Assembly: GCF_027924665.1 (NCBI RefSeq)
Contig: NZ_AP027043.1
Coordinates: forward strand, 4,154,001 to 4,218,000
Reading direction: 5' to 3'
DNA: 64,000 nucleotides
Origin: Flavobacterium sp. GSB-24
Lineage (GTDB): Bacteria; Bacteroidota; Bacteroidia; Flavobacteriales; Flavobacteriaceae
Shown: positions 33,923 through 43,368 of the stretch, one piece after another
Position numbering within the stretch: the first letter of the stretch is position 1
Layout: each line of letters opens with the position of its first letter
The notes under the pieces: generated by a model
What the model saw: the letters and a program-made list of their open reading frames with translations, nothing else
What the model was told of the DNA's origin: nothing
Databases searched by the model: none
Position numbers and translations under genes: made by a program

Positions 33923-34372
33923 ATGATAGTAGATTCACTACACAACGCAGCAAAATATTACGGTCTGCATCCCAATTTTAAAAAAGCATTCGATTATGTA
34001 AATCAAAATGATATTGCCAATCTGGAAGAGGGCGCTTTTGAAATTGGCGAAGGCTTAAAACTAATTGTAATTGTCGGACAAGGAAATACAAAAGAAGAAG
34101 CCGTTAAAGGTTTTGAATGCCACGACAAAAACATAGACATTCAGATTTCAATAAAAGGACCAGAAACTTTTGCCTGGAAACCGAGAGAGAAATGTGTAAA
34201 TCCAAATGGCGATTACAGCGACGAAAGAGATGTTCGATTTTTTCATGATGCCCCAGACACTTTCTTTCAATTGCAGGAAAAACAATTTGCCATATTATTT
34301 CCTGAAGATGTACACACAGCGATGATTGGCGAAGGTGAATTGAAAAAAATTGTAATTAAAGTAAAAATATAA
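33923..34372 (+). CDS. YhcH/YjgK/YiaL-family (DUF386) protein
   Basis: 149 residues, no signal peptide. Family signatures are FKKAFDYVNQNDIANLEEGAF, IVIVGQGNT, GFECHDKNIDIQISIKGPE and QFAILFPEDVHTAMIGEGE. The His residues in ECHDKNIDIQ and PEDVHTA sit where the cupin-like family binds metal. Members occur in sialate, rhamnogalacturonan and uronate pathways and are proposed to be sugar-acid anomerases or mutarotases. It is the first gene of the catabolic operon and is separated by 3 bases from kdgA. The role in presenting the right anomer of a uronate is inference. Confidence 0.88.
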   Translation: MIVDSLHNAAKYYGLHPNFKKAFDYVNQNDIANLEEGAFEIGEGLKLIVIVGQGNTKEEAVKGFECHDKNIDIQISIKGPETFAWKPREKCVNPNGDYSDERDVRFFHDAPDTFFQLQEKQFAILFPEDVHTAMIGEGELKKIVIKVKI

Positions 34373-34375
34373 GCC

Positions 34376-35038
34376 ATGAGTACTATTCAGAATTCTATTG
34401 ATGTGATTCTAAAACAAGGAATGCTTCCTTTATATTTTAATGCTGACGAAAATAAAAGTATTGCTGTTTTAAAAACACTTTACAACGTGGGAGTTAGAGC
34501 CGTGGAATATACCAGCAGAGGCCCTGAAGCTCTTTCTAATTTTAAGAAATTAATTGAAATTAGAAACGCCGAAATGCCTGGAATGCTTTTAGGAATTGGT
34601 ACTATTAAAAACTTAGAACAGGCAGAAACTTATTTCTTGGCTGGAGCTGATTTTTTTATAAGTCCGGGTTTTGTTCCTGAAGTAGCTTCATTTTTAATTG
34701 GTAAAGAGGTTTTATACGCGCCTGGCTGCATGACTCCAACTGAAATTATTGCTGCTGAAAATGCCGGAGTTCAATTCATCAAACTTTTCCCTGGAAATAT
34801 TTTAGGGCCAGACTTTATGAGTGCTATCAAAGATGTTTTTCCAAACTTAATTTTTATGCCGACTGGAGGCGTTGACACTACTCGTCAAAGTATTGAAACT
34901 TGGTTTAATGCTGGTGTTTCTGCTGTGGGAATGGGAAGTAAATTAATCAGTAAAAATGTTATGGAATACGAAGCTTACGATACAATCGAAAATGAGACTA
35001 AAAGAGTATTAGAACTGATTGGAGCAATAAGAGGTTAA
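34376..35038 (+). CDS. kdgA: 2-dehydro-3-deoxy-6-phosphogluconate (KDPG) aldolase
   Basis: 220 residues. KDPG/KHG aldolase family: GMLPLYFNADENKSIAVLKTL, GVRAVEYTSRGPEA (general base E44), LLGIGTIKNLEQAETYFLAGA, FFISPGF, YAPGCMTPTE and GVQFIKLFPGN with the Schiff-base lysine K136, then FMPTGGV. It splits KDPG into pyruvate and glyceraldehyde-3-phosphate, the last step of hexuronate breakdown after KDG phosphorylation. Starts 3 bases after the preceding stop. No KDG kinase gene is seen in the window, so that step must be encoded elsewhere. Confidence 0.93.
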   Translation: MSTIQNSIDVILKQGMLPLYFNADENKSIAVLKTLYNVGVRAVEYTSRGPEALSNFKKLIEIRNAEMPGMLLGIGTIKNLEQAETYFLAGADFFISPGFVPEVASFLIGKEVLYAPGCMTPTEIIAAENAGVQFIKLFPGNILGPDFMSAIKDVFPNLIFMPTGGVDTTRQSIETWFNAGVSAVGMGSKLISKNVMEYEAYDTIENETKRVLELIGAIRG

Positions 35039-35190
35039 ATTTAAAATTCCAATTTTTGAAATACCAAATTCTAAATTCCAATTTTTAAAATACCAAATTC
35101 CAAATTCTAAATTCCAACCTCAAAGCGGAATCAGATAAACTTAAAAATTAAACTAAATATTTATCATACTTTATCTTTCAAATTGAAATT
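35039..35190. repeat. AT-rich tandem/inverted intergenic repeat
   Basis: Two near-identical copies of AAATTCCAATTTTTGAAATA and its continuation ACCAAATTCT (about 29 bp each), further partial copies, and an inverted AAATTTGGAATTTAAA at about 35184-35199. Lies inside the catabolic operon between kdgA and the SDR gene. No gene. Confidence 0.55.
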
Positions 35191-35227
35191 TGGAATTTAA
35201 ATTATTGATTTTTTAAATAACTAAATA

Positions 35228-36040
35228 ATGGATTCAATATTCAATCTAAAAGGTAAAATTGCACTTATCACAGGTGGTGCTGGAGTATTAGGAAGCAACT
35301 TTGCAAACGTTCTGGCTAAACAAGGTGTTGTTGTTGGAATCGTTTCTCAATCGCTGGAAAAAGCGGAGAAAACGGTACAAAACATAGAAACAAACGGCGG
35401 CCAGGCATTTGCCATTCAGGCGAATGTTTTAAACAAAGAAGAATTAGAAAAGGCAAAAGATTTTATCGTAGAAAAATACGGTCGTCTGGATATTTTAATT
35501 AACGCTGCAGGAGGAAATATGCCGGGTGCGACAATTCAGCCCGACCAAGCTGTTTATGATATGAAAACAGATGATTTGCAAAAGGTTGTCGATTTGAATA
35601 TTATTGGAACTATGCTTCCATCTCAGGTTTTTGCGGAGCTTTTTGCTAAACAGAAATCAGGAAATATTATTAATATTTCGTCAGCATCGGCACAAAGACC
35701 TTTAACTAGAGTTGTAGGTTATTCGGCATCAAAAGCGGCAATTGATAACTTCACACAATGGATGGCAGTTGAACTGGCTCAAAAATATGGCGAAGGAATT
35801 CGTGTAAACGCTATTTCTCCTGGATTTTTTATTGGAGAACAAAACCGCGCTTTATTATTAACTCCAGAAGGAAAACTAACGCCAAGAGGCGAAAAAATCA
35901 TCGATCATACACCAATGGGAAGATTTGGAACTCCAGAAGATATTGACGGTGCGCTTTTGTTTTTATGCAGCGATATGTCAAAATTCGTAACTGGAACAAT
36001 CTTAAAAGTCGACGGAGGTTTTGCTGCAACAAGCATTTAA
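35228..36040 (+). CDS. SDR-type D-mannonate oxidoreductase (fructuronate reductase)
   Basis: 270 residues. Short-chain dehydrogenase with the NAD(P) motif ITGGAGVLGSNFA (residues 14-26), NAAGGNMPGATI (92-103), catalytic S152 and YSASK (Y165, K169), and a C-terminal PGFFIGEQNRALL ... DHTPMGRFGTPEDIDGALLFL ... VTGTILKVDGGF. The AAGGN and FFIGEQNR segments are those I know from Bacillus UxuB/YjmF-like mannonate oxidoreductases rather than KduD. It would reduce D-fructuronate to D-mannonate, the substrate of UxuA encoded next. Same strand as kdgA and uxuA. A KduD-like activity on an unsaturated-uronate product cannot be excluded. Confidence 0.82.
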   Translation: MDSIFNLKGKIALITGGAGVLGSNFANVLAKQGVVVGIVSQSLEKAEKTVQNIETNGGQAFAIQANVLNKEELEKAKDFIVEKYGRLDILINAAGGNMPGATIQPDQAVYDMKTDDLQKVVDLNIIGTMLPSQVFAELFAKQKSGNIINISSASAQRPLTRVVGYSASKAAIDNFTQWMAVELAQKYGEGIRVNAISPGFFIGEQNRALLLTPEGKLTPRGEKIIDHTPMGRFGTPEDIDGALLFLCSDMSKFVTGTILKVDGGFAATSI

Positions 36041-36052
36041 GATTTCTCACGT

Positions 36053-36139
36053 CCTGCAGGGTTTCTAAAACCTTGTAGGTATGTTTTTTATTTATATAGA
36101 TGATAATTTAAACCTACAAGGTTTTGGAAACCTTTCAGG
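36053..36139. repeat. inverted repeat between the SDR and uxuA genes
   Basis: Arms CCTGCAGGGTTTCTAAAACC... (36053-36080) and ...GGTTTTGGAAACCTTTCAGG (36112-36139) are imperfect reverse complements about 28 bases long around a 31-base AT-rich loop. It lacks a strong T run and probably does not stop the operon fully. Confidence 0.65.
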
Positions 36140-36163
36140 AATCAAACCAAAAACAAATAAAAC

Positions 36164-37348
36164 ATGGAACAAACATTAAGATGGTTCGGACCAAATGACC
36201 CTGTTTCTTTACAAGATATTGCACAAACGGGAGCAACTGGAATTGTAACCGCATTACACCATATTCCAAACGGAGAAGTTTGGAGCATCGACGAAATCAT
36301 TAAACGAAAAGTCGAAATCGAACACGAAAACGGCGATCCTAAAAAAGGGGCTTCTGGTTTAACTTGGTCGGTTGTCGAGAGTATTCCGGTTCACGAAGAC
36401 ATTAAAAAGCAAACTGGTAATTACCTTCAATACATTGAAAATTATAAAGAAAGCATTCGAAATCTGGCTTTATGCGGTATCAAATGTGTCTGTTATAATT
36501 TCATGCCCGTTTTAGACTGGTCAAGAACCGATTTATCTTATACGGTTGAAGACGGTTCTAAAGCACTTCGTTTTGACATTAATGCTTTTGCGGCTTTTGA
36601 ATTGTTCATTTTAAAAAGACCAGGCGCAGAAAAAGAATATTCTGAAACTCAAATTCAAAAAGCAAAAAGTTATTTTGAAGCCATGACAGATGAAGATAAA
36701 GTAAAATTACAACGTAATATTCTAGCTGGACTTCCAGGTGCCGAAGAAGCTTATACGGTTGAAGATTTCTTAGTTACTTTAAGTGCTTATAATCATATTG
36801 ACAGACGGGCTTTAAAAAACAATTTATTCTACTTTTTACAGCAGATTATCCCCGTTGCCGAAAGTAAAGGTGTCTTAATGGCCATTCACCCTGACGATCC
36901 TCCCTACCCTATTTTAGGTTTGCCTAGAGTGGTAAGTACGGAAGAAGATTTGGTGGAATTAATGAATGCAGCGCCGTCTCCATCAAACGGATTTACAATG
37001 TGTACAGGTTCTTATGGCGTTAGAGCCGATAATGATTTACCCGGAATTGTAAGACGTCACGGCGATAAAATGAATTTTATCCATTTAAGAAGCACGCAGA
37101 GAGATGAGGAAGGAAGTTTCTACGAAGCCAATCATCTTGAAGGTGATGTTGATATGTACGAAGTAGTAAAAGCAATTTTAGAAGTCGAAAAAAGAAATAA
37201 CAGCAAGTTACCAATGCGTCCAGATCACGGTCACCAAATGCTGGACGATTTAAAGAAAAAAACAAATCCGGGTTATTCTGCGATTGGCCGTTTAAGAGGC
37301 TTGGCAGAATTGCGAGGACTTGAATTGGGGATTAAGCGATCTTTATAA
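36164..37348 (+). CDS. uxuA: mannonate dehydratase
   Basis: 394 residues, full length for the family. Starts [20 protein letters not shown], with [18 protein letters not shown], then [75 protein letters not shown] and [13 protein letters not shown], the metal-binding and active-site signatures of UxuA. It dehydrates D-mannonate to 2-keto-3-deoxygluconate (KDG). With the SDR and KdgA it forms the core of D-glucuronate catabolism. UxaC (glucuronate isomerase) and KdgK (kinase) are absent from the window. Confidence 0.96.
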   Translation: MEQTLRWFGPNDPVSLQDIAQTGATGIVTALHHIPNGEVWSIDEIIKRKVEIEHENGDPKKGASGLTWSVVESIPVHEDIKKQTGNYLQYIENYKESIRNLALCGIKCVCYNFMPVLDWSRTDLSYTVEDGSKALRFDINAFAAFELFILKRPGAEKEYSETQIQKAKSYFEAMTDEDKVKLQRNILAGLPGAEEAYTVEDFLVTLSAYNHIDRRALKNNLFYFLQQIIPVAESKGVLMAIHPDDPPYPILGLPRVVSTEEDLVELMNAAPSPSNGFTMCTGSYGVRADNDLPGIVRRHGDKMNFIHLRSTQRDEEGSFYEANHLEGDVDMYEVVKAILEVEKRNNSKLPMRPDHGHQMLDDLKKKTNPGYSAIGRLRGLAELRGLELGIKRSL

Positions 37349-37353
37349 TTTTC

Positions 37354-37497
37354 TTGCCACGAAGACGCGAAGGCGCAAAGTTTTTTTTAAAGCTTTATCG
37401 CAAAGTCGCGAAGATTTATTTCACGCTCCCGATAGCTATCGGGAGCGTGAAATATAAAAATACAAAACTTTGTGCCATAGCGCCTTCGTGGCAAAAA
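37354..37497. repeat. nested inverted repeat with a 36-base perfect palindrome
   Basis: Outer arms TTGCCACGAAGACGCGAAGG... (from 37354) and ...GCGCCTTCGTGGCAA (to about 37495) enclose a 36-base perfect palindrome at 37418-37453 with core CCCGATAGCTATCGGG. No gene. It separates the catabolic operon from the beta-helix gene. Confidence 0.75.
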
Positions 37498-37526
37498 AAA
37501 CTAACTAACCACAACCACAAAAAACC

Positions 37527-39155
37527 ATGATTCGTCCAGCCATAACTATCTTTTGCAGCCTTGTTGTAAATATTACAATGGCGCAGGAATTACCAAAAAT
37601 TATTACTTCAAAAGTCAATTATCTTCCTGATTTTAGCTATGCAGGTTATAATTTTGGAGAAAGCAAACTTCCAGAAACCGAAGGAAAAATTATTAACGCC
37701 GCTGATTTTGGCGTAAAAGTAAATGACAATCTAGACGACTCAAAAGCATTACTCAAAGCTTTAAAAGCAGCAAACGCAGTCGATGGAAATGTAATTTTAC
37801 AATTACCCGCAGGCCGAATTATTCTAAGCGATATTCTCTACATCGAAAGAAGCAATTTTGTACTTCGCGGTGCAGGTTCTGGTGAAAACGGAACTGAAAT
37901 CTACTGCCCAAGACCAATGATGTATCTTAAAGATCCTGAATCTCTTGCGGAACTTAGAGAATACCTAACCTCTTTTGATAAAAGACAACGCGAACCCGAA
38001 AATAATATTGACTTGCCTTTTTCGCAATATGCATGGTCGGGAGGCTTTATCTGGACACAGATTCCCAATGAACGTGTGAAATCTTATTTGGATAAATATG
38101 AACCCGAACCTAACATTTTAGCGAAAGTCAGTTCTGGAAAAATGGGTGAATTTGTCATTAATATTTCCGAAGTGAAAAATTTAAAAGTCGGCGATATAGT
38201 CGAATTACAGTTGTTCAATAAAGATGGGGAAAACGGCGAAATTATTAAAGATTTATATCAAGGGGCAAAAGTCAAGCCTGGTTCGCATCATTGGAAATTT
38301 CCAAAACTTCCAATTGTAAGACAGCAAGTTGAAATCATTAAAATATCTTCCTCTAAAATTACTTTAAAAACACCTTTAACCATTTCGATAAAGCCAAGTT
38401 ACCATGCACAACTCGTCGAATGGAAACATTTAAATGAAGTGGGAATTGAAAATTTACGTTTTACTTTTCCGGATATTCCGAGAGTCGCGCATCACGTTGA
38501 ACCGGGAAATAATGCAATTTTCTTAACGCGCCTTTTTAACAGCTGGGTAAAAGACGTCAAAATTACCAATGCTGACAGCGGTATTCTAGCCGAAGAAGTT
38601 TCTAATGTAACCGTTCAGGATATCATTACCGATGGTCCTCATTTATCGCATTATACCGTAACTTTAGGAGGCGTTCATAATGTTTTAGTCAAGAACTTAA
38701 AAATCTACAATAAAGCAGTTCACCCGTTGAGCTTCAATACTTTTTCTACTAAAAATGTGTATCAAAATTGTGAGATTTTTGAAGACGCTCTTTTAGACCA
38801 GCATTCAGGAGCAAATCATCAAAATTTGTTTGATAATATTACGGTTCATATTACTGCTGATAAAAATAACAGCTATTACCTATTTGGCGGCGGCGGAGCG
38901 GATTACTGGAAACCTTCGCACGGACCTTTCAGTACTTTTTGGAACTTAAATGTTCAGGTTTCAAACCCAGATCAGACTAAACCTGTTTTATTGTACGGAA
39001 TGAAAGACGGTGCTTTCGCCAGAATCATTGGCGTTCATGGAAATACTAAATTTGAAATCAAATACGATGTTGATCCTTATATTGAGTTTTTGAATACGGA
39101 AATAGAAAAAATTCCGTCTTTGTACGATTATCAATTAAAAAAGCGATTGAAGTAA
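37527..39155 (+). CDS. secreted right-handed beta-helix protein (candidate polysaccharide lyase or hydrolase)
   Basis: 542 residues, signal peptide 1-19 (ending TMAQ). The start of the mature part, INAADFGVKVNDNLDDSKAL, followed by VILQLPAGRIILSDILYI and VLRGAGSGENGTEIYC, is typical of pectate-lyase-3/GH28-like parallel beta-helices. Later strands repeat at about 22-25 residues (VGIENLRFTFP, WVKDVKITNADSG, VTVQDIITDG, VLVKNLKIYN). Conserved-looking charged clusters include HHVEPGN, HLSHYTV and DQHSGANHQN. I cannot place it in a named family. It stands in the position of the depolymerase of a locus that also has GH88, which acts on unsaturated ends made by lyases. Confidence 0.75.
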   Translation: MIRPAITIFCSLVVNITMAQELPKIITSKVNYLPDFSYAGYNFGESKLPETEGKIINAADFGVKVNDNLDDSKALLKALKAANAVDGNVILQLPAGRIILSDILYIERSNFVLRGAGSGENGTEIYCPRPMMYLKDPESLAELREYLTSFDKRQREPENNIDLPFSQYAWSGGFIWTQIPNERVKSYLDKYEPEPNILAKVSSGKMGEFVINISEVKNLKVGDIVELQLFNKDGENGEIIKDLYQGAKVKPGSHHWKFPKLPIVRQQVEIIKISSSKITLKTPLTISIKPSYHAQLVEWKHLNEVGIENLRFTFPDIPRVAHHVEPGNNAIFLTRLFNSWVKDVKITNADSGILAEEVSNVTVQDIITDGPHLSHYTVTLGGVHNVLVKNLKIYNKAVHPLSFNTFSTKNVYQNCEIFEDALLDQHSGANHQNLFDNITVHITADKNNSYYLFGGGGADYWKPSHGPFSTFWNLNVQVSNPDQTKPVLLYGMKDGAFARIIGVHGNTKFEIKYDVDPYIEFLNTEIEKIPSLYDYQLKKRLK

Positions 39156-39169
39156 AGTTCTTATTTAAT

Positions 39170-39250
39170 CTCGCAAAGTCGCTAAGACGCAAAGAGAAAA
39201 TTTAAAAAAACTTAAAAAAGAAAAATTTGCGACTCTGCGACTTTGCGAGA
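39170..39250. repeat. inverted repeat before the HTCS gene
   Basis: CTCGCAAAGTCGCTAAGACG (39170-39189) and its continuation pair with CGACTCTGCGACTTTGCGAG (39229-39248). Same GCAAAG-rich class as the repeats at 15655, 17773 and 37354. Confidence 0.7.
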
Positions 39251-39279
39251 ATTCAATTCACAATATAAAACTACGCGCT

Positions 39280-42200
39280 ATGAAATTCAAAATAGCTCTT
39301 TTGTTTATCGTATTTATCAGCGGAAATTTGTTTTCCCAAAATAAATACCGCCTTAAAAACATCTCTACGACCGACGGCCTTTCGCAGAGTTCTGTCATTG
39401 CCATTCATCAGGATAAATTTGGGCAGATGTGGTTTGGTACGCGTGACGGACTGAATAAATACGATGGCAGCCGATTTACTATTTTTAGAAATGATGCCCA
39501 GGATAAATCTTCCATAAGTAACAATGATATCTTGGCAATTGAAGAAGATAACTCTGGTAAAATTTGGGTGGGAACTTACAATGGCTTGAACTGTTATAAT
39601 CCTGTTTTGAATAAATTTACAAGATATCTGCATACCAAAGCCAATCACACGATAAGTAATAACGCCGTTTGGAGCATTAAGGAAATTGGCGACGAAATGT
39701 GGTTTGGAACTTCAAAAGGATTAACGATTTACAATAAAAAATCTGGATTGTTTACTTCGGTTTTCCATTCAGACGATGATGTTTCTACCCTTCCGAGCAA
39801 TAATATTTTAAGCATTCTAAAAACCAAAAAAGGCGAAATTTGGATTGGAACCACAAAAGGTTTATGCCAATTAGTAAATCGAATAAATGGTAAATTTCAA
39901 TTTAAAAATTATCCGCTGAATAATTTTGATTTATTGAATGTGCAGTCGGTTATAGAAGATAAAAATGGTAATTTATGGGTTGGAACAAAAAATAAAGGTC
40001 TTTTAAAATTCGATCAAAAACAGAAATCTTATGTTTCTTTTTTGGACAATGAAAAGTTCAGAGAAATTAATACAGACATTCGATCTTTAGTAATTGACAA
40101 TCAAGGTTCTTTATGGATTGGAGCTTATGACGGAATCTATATTTTAGGTTTGGATAAAAGTCTGCAGAAAATAAACAACAGCAATAACAGTAACGGAATC
40201 GACAAAGTAAAGTCACTTTTTAAAGACAAAAAAGGTTCTATTTGGATTGGCTGTTATTATAAAGGCGTGAATCTATGGGACGTTTCCAATGTCAATTTCT
40301 CTAACTACAATCAGAATTCGAAAAAGATCCCGATGAGTTTTGATGTTGTGAGTTCGATTATTGCAGATAAAAACCAGAACATTTATTTTGGAACAGAAGG
40401 CGGCGGCATTACGATTTATAATAAAAGTACAGAAACCACAAGTTACATCAACAGTAAAACTGGTCAAAGCAATAAAAATGACATTAAATCGATGTGTCTT
40501 TCTGACGATCGTATTTTATGGATTGGTACTTTTTCTAAAGGATTATCTCCCTACAATACGATTACGAAAAGAATTGAAGACAATCGAATTGCTTCTGATT
40601 TAACGGATTTACTGAAAGAAACCGGCGTATATTCTCTTAAAACAGAAGGCAGTATTTTATGGATTGGAACTTTTGGAAAGGGATTAATTCGCTATAATAC
40701 AACAGATAAAACTTTCCAGCTAATTGGAAACGACAATACAAAATCTGTTTTTCTGACCAATAATATTATCCGAACTATTTTAGTCGACAAACATAATTTT
40801 CTTTGGGTTGGAACTCAAAACGGACTGAACCGCATCCCGTTACGAAATTTTAATCCGAAGCAATATGCAATTCAGCATTTCTTTTACGATCATTCCTCTT
40901 TATCAGGCGATGATATTTTGACTTTGTTTCAGGATTCTCAAAACAAAATCTGGGTTGGAACAAAAGCAAAAGGACTTCACTATTTTGATGGAAAAAAATT
41001 CAACCAAATCAATCTCAGAATTGGAAATACTATAATAACTTCTATACATTCTATTTTAGAAGATGATGATAAAAACCTATGGATCAGCACCAATCAGGGA
41101 ATTATCAAATACAATACAAATCAAAAAAACATTGTCATTTACGATCAAAAAGATGGATTAGCAAGTAATGAATTCAATGACAATTCGGCTTTAAAATTAA
41201 GTTCAAATCAATTTTATTTCGGAAGTCCGTCTGGCGCGACTTATTTTGATGCATCCAAAATTTCCTTAAATCAATATGCACCTCAGGTTTTAATTACTGA
41301 TTTGAAAATTAAAAATAAAACTATAAATCCAGGCGATTCAGCTGAAATTTTAGAGAAAAGCATTGGTTTTACGAAGACTATTACATTAGATTATGACAAA
41401 GCCAATTTCTCTATAAACTTTGCAATTCCAAATTACATTCGATCCAAAAACAATCAATACAGCTACCGCTTAACGGGTTTGGAAAACAACTGGACCACTA
41501 CAAAAAATTCAGAAGCCAATTTTGCTATTCAGAATCCAGGAACTTACACTTTTGAAGTCCGTGGTGCCAATAACGACGGCATTTGGAACAAAACTCCAAC
41601 GACACTTACCGTAATTGTAAATCCGGCTCCTTGGCGCAGTATTTGGGCATTTTTGTTGTACGGAATCATAATTGGGTTAGGATTATACGGTTTGATCTGG
41701 ATTATGAAATCGAAAGCCAGATTGAAACAAAAACTCGAATTGGAATATTTGGAAAGCAAACGTGTGGAAGAAAACAACCGTGCAAAACTGGATTTCTTTA
41801 CCAATATCTCGCATGAATTCAGAACACCTTTAACATTGATTTTAGGTCCGTTACAGCAAATTCTGGCTGACTATAACGGAACGAACGAAATGTATAAAAA
41901 GCTTTTAGTAATTGAAGGAAGCGCCAATCATTTGCTGAGTTTAATTAACCGACTAATGGATTTTAGAAAACTCGAAAACGATCAAGCAACGCTGGAATCT
42001 GCAAACGGGAACATTGTAAAATTCACCAAAGAAATCTTTTTATCGTTTATAGAATATGCCAAAGACGGCGGTTATGAGTATACTTTTGAAACTGATGATG
42101 AAGAAATTCTGGTTTATTTTGACCGATACAAACTCGAACGTGTTTTTTATAATTTGATTTCGAATGCGTTTCGATACACACCAAAAGGCGGTTCAATCAA

Positions 42201-43368
42201 CATTAAAATAAATCACGACCAAGAAAATCTTTTTATTGCTGTTGAAGATTCTGGAGTTGGTATTTCGGAAGAACACATCGATAAAATTTTTGATTTGTTT
42301 TTTGAAATTCCGATGCACAATCAAGTTCAAAAAAACTACAATAAAGGAACTGGAATTGGACTTTCGATTGTAAAAAACATTGTAAAACTGCACAAAGGAA
42401 ATATTGATGTAAAGAACAAACCAACTGGCGGTGTGATTTTTAAGGTTACACTTCCGCTTGGGCGAAACCACCTTTTAGACAACGAAATTATTCCCGATTT
42501 TAAAATCAGTGATGATATTGCACAATATACAGCACAATTAGAACCATCGGAAGTAATTGAAAACGAAGACATCGAAGATTTAATTGTAAACGACGAAAAA
42601 CAAACGATTTTAATTGTTGAAGATCACAAGGTTTTGAGAAAGTTCATGAAAAACCTGCTCAAAAAAGATTATAATATAATTGAGGCTGAAAACGGAAAAA
42701 TTGCTTTTGAAAAAGCACTAAAATTTGTTCCAAATTTGATTATCAGTGATGTTATTATGCCAGAAATGGTTGGAACAGAACTTTGTTCGAAAATAAAAGA
42801 AAACCTTAAAACCAGTCATATTCCTGTTATTTTATTGACTTCGAGATCTTCATTGGTTTATAAATTTGAAGGATTGGAAAGCGGTGCAGATGATTATATC
42901 AGTAAACCATTCAATTTAATGGAATTCAGACTTCGCGTTAAAAACATTCTGAACACGACTGAACGTTTAAAAATCAAATTTTCAAGCGAAGACAGTTTTA
43001 TTCCATCAGAAATCACAGTTTCTTCTTTGGATGAAGAATTATTGAAAAAAGCATTCAAGATTGTAGAAGAAAACATTTCAAACGAACAATTTGATATTCC
43101 CTTCTTCTGTTCAGAATTGGGTGTCAGCCGTACCATGTTATTTCTAAAAATCAAAGCTTGGACCAATTGCACACCAAACGAATTTATTCACGAAATCAGA
43201 TTAAAACGCGCCGCTCAATTATTAGAACAAAACAAACTAAATGTTTCAGAAGTGAGCTATAAAGTCGGTTTTAACAATCCGAAATACTTCAGCAAATGCT
43301 TTCAAAAAAAATACGGAGAAACGCCGTCGCAATACGCAGACAAATTTTATAAAAAGTGTGAGATGTAA
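39280..43368 (+). CDS. hybrid two-component system regulator (HTCS)
   Basis: 1362 residues. Signal peptide 1-20. A large periplasmic sensor of two-component-regulator propeller repeats follows (DKFGQMWFGTRDGLNKYDG, then many GxLWIGT/GKIWVGT blades) to about residue 690. Then a Y_Y_Y domain (YRLTGLENNWTT), a transmembrane helix (SIWAFLLYGIIIGLGLYGLIW, about 786-808), a histidine kinase with phospho-acceptor H845 (SHEFRTPLTLIL) and ATPase boxes (NLISNAFRYTPKGG, VEDSGVGI, GTGIGLSIV), a receiver domain with D1157 (LIISDVIMPEM), and an AraC-type HTH at the C-terminus (VSEVSYKVGFNNPKYFSKCF). All phosphorelay residues are present. It presumably senses a uronate-containing oligosaccharide and activates the susCD/glycosidase genes that follow. 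Confidence 0.96.
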   Translation: MKFKIALLFIVFISGNLFSQNKYRLKNISTTDGLSQSSVIAIHQDKFGQMWFGTRDGLNKYDGSRFTIFRNDAQDKSSISNNDILAIEEDNSGKIWVGTYNGLNCYNPVLNKFTRYLHTKANHTISNNAVWSIKEIGDEMWFGTSKGLTIYNKKSGLFTSVFHSDDDVSTLPSNNILSILKTKKGEIWIGTTKGLCQLVNRINGKFQFKNYPLNNFDLLNVQSVIEDKNGNLWVGTKNKGLLKFDQKQKSYVSFLDNEKFREINTDIRSLVIDNQGSLWIGAYDGIYILGLDKSLQKINNSNNSNGIDKVKSLFKDKKGSIWIGCYYKGVNLWDVSNVNFSNYNQNSKKIPMSFDVVSSIIADKNQNIYFGTEGGGITIYNKSTETTSYINSKTGQSNKNDIKSMCLSDDRILWIGTFSKGLSPYNTITKRIEDNRIASDLTDLLKETGVYSLKTEGSILWIGTFGKGLIRYNTTDKTFQLIGNDNTKSVFLTNNIIRTILVDKHNFLWVGTQNGLNRIPLRNFNPKQYAIQHFFYDHSSLSGDDILTLFQDSQNKIWVGTKAKGLHYFDGKKFNQINLRIGNTIITSIHSILEDDDKNLWISTNQGIIKYNTNQKNIVIYDQKDGLASNEFNDNSALKLSSNQFYFGSPSGATYFDASKISLNQYAPQVLITDLKIKNKTINPGDSAEILEKSIGFTKTITLDYDKANFSINFAIPNYIRSKNNQYSYRLTGLENNWTTTKNSEANFAIQNPGTYTFEVRGANNDGIWNKTPTTLTVIVNPAPWRSIWAFLLYGIIIGLGLYGLIWIMKSKARLKQKLELEYLESKRVEENNRAKLDFFTNISHEFRTPLTLILGPLQQILADYNGTNEMYKKLLVIEGSANHLLSLINRLMDFRKLENDQATLESANGNIVKFTKEIFLSFIEYAKDGGYEYTFETDDEEILVYFDRYKLERVFYNLISNAFRYTPKGGSINIKINHDQENLFIAVEDSGVGISEEHIDKIFDLFFEIPMHNQVQKNYNKGTGIGLSIVKNIVKLHKGNIDVKNKPTGGVIFKVTLPLGRNHLLDNEIIPDFKISDDIAQYTAQLEPSEVIENEDIEDLIVNDEKQTILIVEDHKVLRKFMKNLLKKDYNIIEAENGKIAFEKALKFVPNLIISDVIMPEMVGTELCSKIKENLKTSHIPVILLTSRSSLVYKFEGLESGADDYISKPFNLMEFRLRVKNILNTTERLKIKFSSEDSFIPSEITVSSLDEELLKKAFKIVEENISNEQFDIPFFCSELGVSRTMLFLKIKAWTNCTPNEFIHEIRLKRAAQLLEQNKLNVSEVSYKVGFNNPKYFSKCFQKKYGETPSQYADKFYKKCEM

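Noticed and set aside
35228..36040. KduD (2-deoxy-D-gluconate 3-dehydrogenase) as the identity of the SDR
   Set aside because: The AAGGN segment and the PGFFIGEQNR ending resemble SDR mannonate oxidoreductases, and uxuA lies next door; kept only as an alternative.
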